Source of the DNA: Chondrilla cf. caribensis
Lineage: Eukaryota > Porifera > Demospongiae > Chondrillida > Chondrillidae
Assembly: GCA_964020155.1 (NCBI GenBank)
Contig: OZ026556.1
Coordinates: forward strand, 2,321,501-2,385,500
Length of the DNA: 64,000 nt
Reading direction: 5' to 3'
Under the pieces are notes generated by a model, which worked only from the letters and a program-made list of their open reading frames with translations, did no database searches and was not told the origin of the DNA. Shown piece by piece: positions 63,701 to 64,000 of the stretch. Numbering within the stretch: position 1 is the first letter of the stretch; each line of letters starts with the position of its first letter. The translations under genes were made by a program, and so were the position numbers.

Positions 63701-64000
63701 TGACTGCTCGTGACTCGCCTCCAAAATAGGAAATTCTATCGTTAGCATAACTTAACATAACAAAACCAGACAAGATATTGGTTTCCGCATTCAATGCTGA
63801 CATGTCCTACCTGCATCACTAATTCTCTTCTAAGACTCACTACAAATGGATATGATATACTAATCATATACATTTCAAGCATTACAAACACATTTTATTG
63901 ATCAAATGATACTGCATTACATTAACACAAAATGTGCCATAGTACTCACATTAGACAAGTCCTTGTTAAGTTTGCTGGCTCTGTCATATGGTTTATCATG
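15784..64000 (-). CDS. RNF213 (mysterin)-like giant AAA+ ubiquitin ligase, N-terminus outside window
   Basis: Homologue of RNF213, a cytosolic dynein-like AAA+ ATPase and E3 ubiquitin ligase. I placed 78 exons from 64000 down to the TAA at 15786-15784. Every junction keeps phase and the sum is 14,109 bases, exactly 4,702 codons plus stop; human RNF213 has about 5,200 residues. The order follows human RNF213: N-terminal/stalk region, AAA2, AAA3, AAA4, linker with FPIPLINRLEKH, hinge, MPFSW segment, E3 shell, RZ finger (CPNGH) and C-terminal domain ending near IPEEILVKNVVHVWH. Exon coordinates are given in the three sub-entries. No stop or frame break was found, so the gene looks functional. 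Departures from vertebrates: no RING finger, and two UBA-like segments. The first exon in the window (63950-64000) is cut by the edge. Introns hold most of the window's transposons, all apparently tolerated. The gene symbol is left empty because orthology was judged from memory only. Confidence 0.93.
16208..16833. mobile_element. 626-bp element with 20-bp perfect inverted ends
   Basis: Perfect 20-base inverted repeats (atatctcccgttgctatggc) at 16208-16227 and 16814-16833 bracket a stretch in the last intron of the RNF213-like gene. Inside are small AT-rich palindromes (around 16276-16400) and a degraded Crypton-like ORF on the minus strand. Confidence 0.7.
16403..16749 (-). pseudogene. Fragment of a Crypton-related (DUF3504/QRICH1-like) protein
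   Basis: A minus-strand open frame encodes a segment with RFQFVTQEDEKDLQKEF, then NIQRATLWAMKVFGD and CPDDLLE. This resembles the N-terminal part of Crypton-derived tyrosine-recombinase-like proteins (QRICH1/ZMYM/KCTD1 family), which typically read 'F...ENTKRSTxWAVxVFxxW...DLL'. A Cys-rich start (CPDIRTCSKCRSEC) lies in another frame just upstream, joined across an eight-T run at 16619-16626. That looks like a frameshift or a missed intron. The frame ends soon after DLLE, before any recombinase domain, so the gene is truncated. Family assignment is from memory and moderate. Confidence 0.5.
16841..16950. repeat. 110-bp hairpin with a perfect 39-bp stem
   Basis: Arms 16841-16879 and 16912-16950 are perfect reverse complements (start atagcccgcttagtttgtga). 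The GC-rich loop is itself partly symmetrical (gccctcgggcg twice in opposite sense). It lies immediately right of the 16208-16833 element. It may be a foldback MITE; no ORF. Confidence 0.9.
18562..18751. mobile_element. Degraded Tigger/pogo-like MITE
   Basis: The right end, reversed, reads cagtggaacctctctataaa and is followed by TA (18752-18753), typical of Tigger-like ends. A weaker inverted counterpart (gactctctgaataaaggaca) is near 18569. The left border is uncertain. Confidence 0.45.
19111..19640. mobile_element. 530-bp TA-flanked DNA element carrying a HIRAN remnant
   Basis: Flanked by TA on both sides (19109-19110 and 19641-19642). The left end ccgtatttgctctaaaaata and the reversed right end ccgtacccgctttaaacatt match imperfectly but in register, and both run on to CGTCA. 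The internal minus-strand frame encodes a HIRAN-like segment. It lies in an intron of the RNF213-like gene. It looks non-autonomous, derived from a larger element related in style to 44479-47522 but with different ends. Confidence 0.65.
19286..19468 (-). pseudogene. HIRAN-domain fragment inside a DNA transposon
   Basis: From an ATG near 19468 the minus strand encodes about 60 residues including VRGYHLYKYVWNKEIGN and later HDCYAVALK. This matches the first half of a HIRAN domain (RGYHxYxxxWxxxxGxxxxCxxExxxxxDxxAxAV); compare the intact protein at 44567-45706 with RGYHVYQTIWSSSIGE. The second half (VGHVPR region) is missing, so it is a remnant. Function in the intact state is inferred only: HIRAN of HLTF binds 3' single-stranded DNA ends. 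Confidence 0.6.
19721..19802. repeat. (GT)n/(GC) microsatellite
   Basis: TG run that changes into a TGCG run, next to the 3' end of the 19111-19640 element, in an intron. Confidence 0.95.
20279..20811. mobile_element. 533-bp TA-flanked non-autonomous element
   Basis: Left end ccgtactctccataattttt; reversed right end ctgtactctctccgtgattt. Both continue into a GACTAAATT block, and TA lies on each side (20277-20278, 20812-20813). No intact ORF is seen. It is related in style to the other CCGTA-ended elements. Confidence 0.65.
20885..21697. mobile_element. 813-bp TA-flanked pogo/Tigger-like element
   Basis: The ends are cagtgccacccacttaatag and, reversed, cagtgccacccgcttaatat, flanked by TA. 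Matching blocks continue inward (ggcctatta / ggccaattatcc). CAGTG-starting ends with TA targets are typical of Tigger/pogo relatives. No intact transposase is visible, so it is non-autonomous. Confidence 0.7.
21873..22064. mobile_element. 192-bp CCGTATAGCGGG MITE
   Basis: Ends ccgtatagcgggacaaaatt and, reversed, ccgtatagcgggaaatattc, with TA on each side. The body is made of repeated 'attttcgc' words. It sits between exons 22275-22095 and 20201-19916 of the RNF213-like gene. Confidence 0.75.
24128..24290 (-). other. RZ zinc finger of the RNF213-like protein
   Basis: Read across exons 24290-24256 and 24166-24069, the protein has CPNGHPYIITEC followed by GMTCPKCGASIG. The Cys/His spacing (C, H at +4, C at +11, C at +20, C at +23) equals that of the human RNF213 RZ finger as I recall it (C4451, H4455, C4462, C4471, C4474). 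This zinc finger is essential for RNF213 ligase activity toward proteins and bacterial lipopolysaccharide. The 35-base microexon contributes CPNGH and an intron interrupts the finger before the third ligand. Confidence 0.88.
26641..26716. repeat. (CA)n microsatellite
   Basis: Pure CA run in the intron just 3' (gene sense) of exon 26805-26749. Confidence 0.95.
26749..26978 (-). other. Site where the RING finger is absent
   Basis: Exon 26978-26872 encodes SCLDHFKVIVNSVDNN, aligning with the human segment just before its RING (THGPFEAVMRTL). The next exon, 26805-26749, and then 26468-26223 encode WKSPNARYAQYCQAVKVLF, aligning with the human segment after the RING (ARFRQMCNSFF). Only a 66-base intron (26806-26871) lies between the first two exons. 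Neither it nor the exons contain the C-x2-C ... C-x-H ... C-x2-C pattern. So the RING is missing, not merely unannotated. Confidence 0.8.
27434..27553 (-). other. Possible extra (cassette) exon of the RNF213-like gene
   Basis: A 120-base stretch between an AAG acceptor and a good GTAAGA donor is open in phase 0-0. Both its neighbours (exon 28615-28510 and exon 26978-26872) also meet in phase 0. It would add 40 residues including LFSKYPDAQCLRKYVLAAS. Joining without it gives the better match to human length, so it may be optional, or a relic. The polypyrimidine tract is weak. Confidence 0.4.
27951..28370. mobile_element. About 420-bp MITE with CAGTGTT ends (hAT-like)
   Basis: Inverted ends tcagtgttagcaataaggt and, reversed, tcagtgttggaaataacgg bracket the segment, with GGACAT/TCCGAC words near both ends. 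CAGTGTT-type ends suggest a hAT-like origin. I could not define a clear 8-bp target duplication. Confidence 0.5.
29043..29195. repeat. Degenerate CA-rich repeat tract
   Basis: Interrupted CA/AAAC repeat in the intron between exons 29237 and 28940 of the RNF213-like gene. The open frames over it are repe­at artefacts. Confidence 0.8.
29689..30367. other. Intron, no recognised content
   Basis: 679-base intron of the RNF213-like gene. Scattered CACACA words near 30250-30340; nothing else recognised. Confidence 0.6.
32466..33201. other. Intron, no recognised content
   Basis: 736-base intron of the RNF213-like gene between the FPIPLINRLEKH exon and the upstream exon. AT-rich; no ORF or repeat recognised. 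Confidence 0.6.
33471..34505. other. Intron with a transposon-end fragment
   Basis: 1,035-base intron. At about 33868 the sequence cagtagaacctgtccaaaac resembles a Tigger-like element end; I could not find its partner. Nothing else recognised. Confidence 0.45.
34651..35892. other. Intron, short microsatellite only
   Basis: 1,242-base intron with a short (CA)n at 34784-34808 and GATA-like repeats to about 34915. A 75-codon minus frame near 35281-35508 has no recognisable family and no splice support. Confidence 0.5.
36711..36771. repeat. (CA)n microsatellite
   Basis: CA run in the intron between exons 36983-36853 and 36679-36536. Confidence 0.9.
37099..37520. repeat. Dispersed repeat also found at 62205-62655
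   Basis: Both copies start aattaccgagtg, share a GTTTTCGTC/ATTTTCGTC block, a GAGTC...GCGCCCAC/GTCGCCCAC block about 50 bases in, and similar words to the far end, where a minus-strand ATGGC lies. Overall identity is moderate. Its nature is unknown; it is possibly a remnant of a repeated gene's upstream region or a transposon. Confidence 0.5.
37593..37798. mobile_element. 206-bp CCGTATAGC MITE (copy 1)
   Basis: TA-flanked. The right end, reversed, is ccgtatagcgggaaagtttc; the left end cggaaagtttcacagggcaa is slightly decayed. The same family occurs in opposite orientation at 57910-58124, sharing the whole body (ACTTTCGCGAAT, AAAAAGTTTCGCGTTTTAAAC, GGGTGTTCACGAATAAAAC). Confidence 0.8.
38283..39709. 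other. Intron, no recognised content
   Basis: 1,427-base intron inside the AAA4 module. No ORF, microsatellite or inverted-end element was recognised. Confidence 0.55.
41574..42234. mobile_element. 661-bp piggyBac-like non-autonomous element
   Basis: TTAA on both sides (41570-41573 and 42235-42238). Ends are CCCTCTGACCCGCGCTCTAT and, reversed, CCCTTTGACCCACACCCTAT. TTAA target sites plus CCCTTTGACCC-type ends are the piggyBac hallmark. No transposase ORF. It lies in the intron 40762-43098 of the RNF213-like gene; the rest of that intron shows nothing clear. Confidence 0.75.
43678..44146 (-). other. AAA3 module of the RNF213-like protein
   Basis: Exon 44146-43999 begins CGIPVVIMGETGCGKTRLIR (Walker A). 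Exon 43904-43678 holds KVHGGI-type linker sequence, then VVFFDEANTTDAIGLIKEI (Walker B) and FIAACNPYR (sensor 1). This closely follows human RNF213 AAA3. Confidence 0.92.
44567..45706 (+). CDS. HIRAN domain + Ulp1-like (C48) cysteine protease, transposon-encoded
   Basis: A 379-residue protein in one exon. Residues about 57-128 form a HIRAN domain: RGYHVYQTIWSSSIGEVLSC, then DPFAIGIYKG and VGHVPRKIS. Residues about 205-375 resemble a Ulp1/SENP (C48) cysteine protease. H281 lies in GHWVVLAS, D297 in VYDSLY, Q329 in QRQNGTQ and C335 in QDCGLFAIAFA. The Q-to-C spacing of six and the H-to-D spacing of sixteen fit yeast Ulp1 (Q574-C580; H514-D531). So it probably cleaves SUMO or a ubiquitin-like tag, while HIRAN (in HLTF) binds 3' single-stranded DNA ends. 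Translation may start at 44567 or at the ATG at residue 50, just before the HIRAN. It lies within the transposon's inverted repeats, tail to tail with the transposase, so it is cargo or an accessory function of the element. The joint role is inference. Confidence 0.85.
   Translation: MLIGFRLALRGRLCVMNGNGTQGTIVYSRGKLLTFYFSEKELQDCSLLKMSTFEYESCIRGYHVYQTIWSSSIGEVLSCRQEPRNAEDPFAIGIYKGVTLVGHVPRKISCVFSLFLRRGGVITARVTGSRQYSRDLPQGGLELPCVYLLEGEANSVEKAHSRLLTLGSAEKNSLTSSPVEDEPASVVNPLVATLDETESKERQIPASSEWTKIHDIVLMMDDRQLILSGQRLTDKHINFAQRLIQDQFKHLNGLRLTLIQDKPYTGSKKHFLQVLFVKEGHWVVLASQDGKLFKVYDSLYQSLDEKTKTLISQQTGPHHEAVISTTQRQNGTQDCGLFAIAFAMSIACGEDPSKRTYNQDLMREHLVDCFSKKVVQSFP
45876..47303 (-). CDS. pogo/Tigger-like DDE transposase
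   Basis: Single open frame; the full frame runs from 47420 (514 codons). I prefer the ATG at 47303 (about 475 residues) because a TATAAAA box overlaps the upstream ATG. Parts in order: a psq-type helix-turn-helix (VAKYAAESGVSACLRHFKRT, ESTVRGWMNAYKKEL), a CENP-B-type second HTH (NLTRDWAKRLLGRMGLVKRK), then the DDE nuclease. The catalytic aspartates are in IINWDQTAIK, LVIFDHFKGQ and DRLQPMDLSVNK, the last pair about 36 residues apart, as usual for pogo. It should bind the inverted repeats and move the element into TA sites. The protein starts MSKNIKDFFKPL, a degenerate PCNA-interaction (PIP) motif. No stop or frame break, so it may be active. Confidence 0.92.
   Translation of the reverse strand: MSKNIKDFFKPLHSEAEVSCPKIPRAAVRAAQKELNEFVEKSKKQIGKKRGPYQGGISEDSKVKVAKYAAESGVSACLRHFKRTGEFTDLKESTVRGWMNAYKKELSRTAGSLDGRTSVDVLPSKRRGRSLLLGEELEEQVKAFMHHVRSSGGVINAPITTAVARGIVVASDANLLAENGGPINLTRDWAKRLLGRMGLVKRKASTTSKVTPEKFDQLKQQYLEDIRTIVEFEDIPPELIINWDQTAIKYVPVSNWTMEAKGSTRIEIQGVDDKRQITALLTGTMSGAFLPAQLIYKGKTPACLPKFVFPENWSITYNESHWANENTVLSYIEKVLLPYVVDIRKKQNLPKTQPALVIFDHFKGQITEAVFKCLEQHNIIVVTVPARCTDRLQPMDLSVNKSIKDKLKFAFQLWYAGEIKRQMDTDQPQTLVDLKLSRMKPLGAQWFVAAFTHVQDNPEIIRNGFKAAGIEDALK
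47411..47417 (-). promoter_or_regulatory. Candidate TATA box of the transposase gene
   Basis: TATAAAA on the minus strand, just inside the right inverted repeat and 108 bases upstream of the preferred start at 47303. It overlaps the most upstream ATG, arguing against that ATG as the start. Confidence 0.55.
47889..48982. other. Intron, no recognised content
   Basis: 1,094-base intron of the RNF213-like gene. A 34-base local duplication around 48560-48620 (gtttttgttcataactgcta twice); nothing else recognised. Confidence 0.55.
49665..49992. mobile_element. 328-bp CCGTATAACC MITE
   Basis: Ends ccgtataaccaaaaatattg and, reversed, ccgtataaccggaaatattg, with TA on each side (49663-49664, 49993-49994). 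Non-coding. It lies in the intron 49618-50881, whose remainder shows nothing recognisable. Confidence 0.8.
51525..51759 (-). other. AAA2 Walker A exon of the RNF213-like protein
   Basis: Encodes VVTSGRAGMGKSLYIRRL (P-loop), later HPLVYHLDIS where a Walker B would be, without the acidic pair. Human RNF213 AAA2 is likewise a static nucleotide-binding module with VLFHLD at this place. Confidence 0.88.
53840..54160 (-). other. Two UBA-like segments in the stalk of the RNF213-like protein
   Basis: Within exon 54721-53784, segment 1 (54160-54047) reads IFDHLLELEFSEKLILQALH followed by VGSDFEALFTYC. Segment 2 (53953-53840) reads IINRILDEGYSFDLASAAYQ followed by FGNDINAALKYC. Both fit the UBA pattern (hydrophobic-x2-L-x-x-[MLE]-[GE]-[FY]-x5-A-x2-A...G[ND]-x-[EN]A). 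UBA domains bind ubiquitin. An acidic linker separates them. I do not recall UBA domains in human RNF213, so this may be a lineage feature. Confidence 0.55.
57910..58124. mobile_element. 215-bp CCGTATAGC MITE (copy 2)
   Basis: Ends ccgtatagcaggaaagtttc and, reversed, ccgtacagacagaaagtttt, TA-flanked. Same family as 37593-37798 in the opposite orientation. Confidence 0.8.
60357..61167. other. Intron, no recognised content
   Basis: 811-base, very AT-rich intron of the RNF213-like gene; nothing recognised. Confidence 0.55.
61989..63154. mobile_element. Possible 1.17-kb composite element with CAGGGCTGTAGCCA ends
   Basis: Left end cagggctgtagccattgaat; the reversed right end is cagggctgtagccaccggtc, a 14-base match followed by related GGTCCGGTT / GGTCCAGTT words. 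Inside are the dispersed repeat 62205-62655 and a small plus-strand frame from an ATG near 62896 (MADFKTLGLGIGLEFDRN) with a GTAATA donor-like site after it. No known family; no clear target duplication. Confidence 0.4.
62205..62655. repeat. Second copy of the dispersed repeat at 37099-37520
   Basis: See the 37099 entry for shared blocks. It starts aattaccgagtgg and ends in a minus-strand ATGGCTGACAAGATGGCC-like word. Confidence 0.5.
63427..63525 (-). other. Possible extra exon of the RNF213-like gene
   Basis: The minus strand is open with DSNVVDPSGFLVGLLKDKK and ends at a usable ACAAG|GTAAAT donor in phase 0, matching the next exon (61763). No good acceptor in the required phase is visible, and exon 64000-63950 already joins 61763-61510 in phase. 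It could be a decayed or optional exon. Confidence 0.3.

Larger units (their letters stand above)
52978..64000 (-). other. RNF213-like gene: N-terminal and stalk exons
   Basis: Exons, 5' to 3': 64000-63950, 61763-61510, 61374-61168, 60356-60176, 60093-60038, 59917-59629, 59125-59024, 58532-58416, 58342-58180, 57169-56849, 56296-55761, 55676-55505, 55425-55217, 55099-54797, 54721-53784, 53712-53558, 53477-53388, 53285-53179 and 53116-52978. They encode mostly helical sequence with few motifs, expected for the stalk that packs behind the AAA ring. Exon 54721-53784 is the longest (938 bases) and carries the UBA-like pair. Exon 58342-58180 carries a Cys/His cluster. Confidence 0.85.

Noticed and set aside
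1..64000. Conserved synteny of RNF213 with a sulfatase gene (human RNF213 lies near SGSH)
   Set aside because: The sulfatases here are ARSA-type, a different family from SGSH, so the neighbourhood is probably coincidental.

Overview
This is eukaryotic, intron-rich, AT-rich genomic DNA from an animal. Introns are short to medium with ordinary GT-AG borders, CA/TG microsatellites are long, and the introns are full of small TA-flanked DNA transposons rich in 'cgcgaaa'. That style, together with an early-branching animal version of RNF213, suggests a sponge (demosponge, possibly Amphimedon-like). The organism is an inference; the gene calls do not depend on it.

Layout, all host genes on the minus strand. 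(1) 1-14962: three tandem arylsulfatase A-type (ARSA-like) sulfatase genes, here called A (8570-14962), B (3953-7761) and C (1-3784, 3' end beyond the window). They share the same exon plan. A and B are complete at 519 and 520 codons; C lacks its last two exons. All keep the sulfatase catalytic residues and begin with a signal-peptide-like stretch, as expected for lysosomal or secreted enzymes. (2) 15784-64000: one giant gene encoding the homologue of RNF213/mysterin, the dynein-like AAA+ E3 ubiquitin ligase. I could place 78 exons in an unbroken reading frame (4,702 codons plus stop); the N-terminal start lies beyond the right edge. AAA2, AAA3, AAA4 and the RZ zinc finger are present. The RING finger that vertebrate RNF213 carries is missing exactly where it should be, and two UBA-like segments sit in the stalk.

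Mobile DNA sits inside the introns. The most notable is an apparently intact 3,044-bp TA-flanked element (44479-47522) with 42-nt perfect terminal inverted repeats. It carries two convergent genes: a pogo/Tigger-like DDE transposase and a second protein that joins a HIRAN domain to a Ulp1-type (C48) cysteine protease. A separate 530-bp TA-flanked element at 19111-19640, with different ends, carries the remnant of another HIRAN domain. HIRAN cargo therefore seems to be a recurrent theme of this transposon class. Other intronic elements include several short relatives whose ends start CCGTA, a piggyBac-type TTAA element, a hAT-like element, a Crypton-like ORF remnant and a 39-bp-stem perfect hairpin.

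The host genes do not form a pathway. The sulfatases are desulfating hydrolases and the RNF213 homologue is a ubiquitin ligase; the two are only neighbours. All exon borders were placed by eye from splice signals, reading phase and remembered family sequences, not by alignment software.
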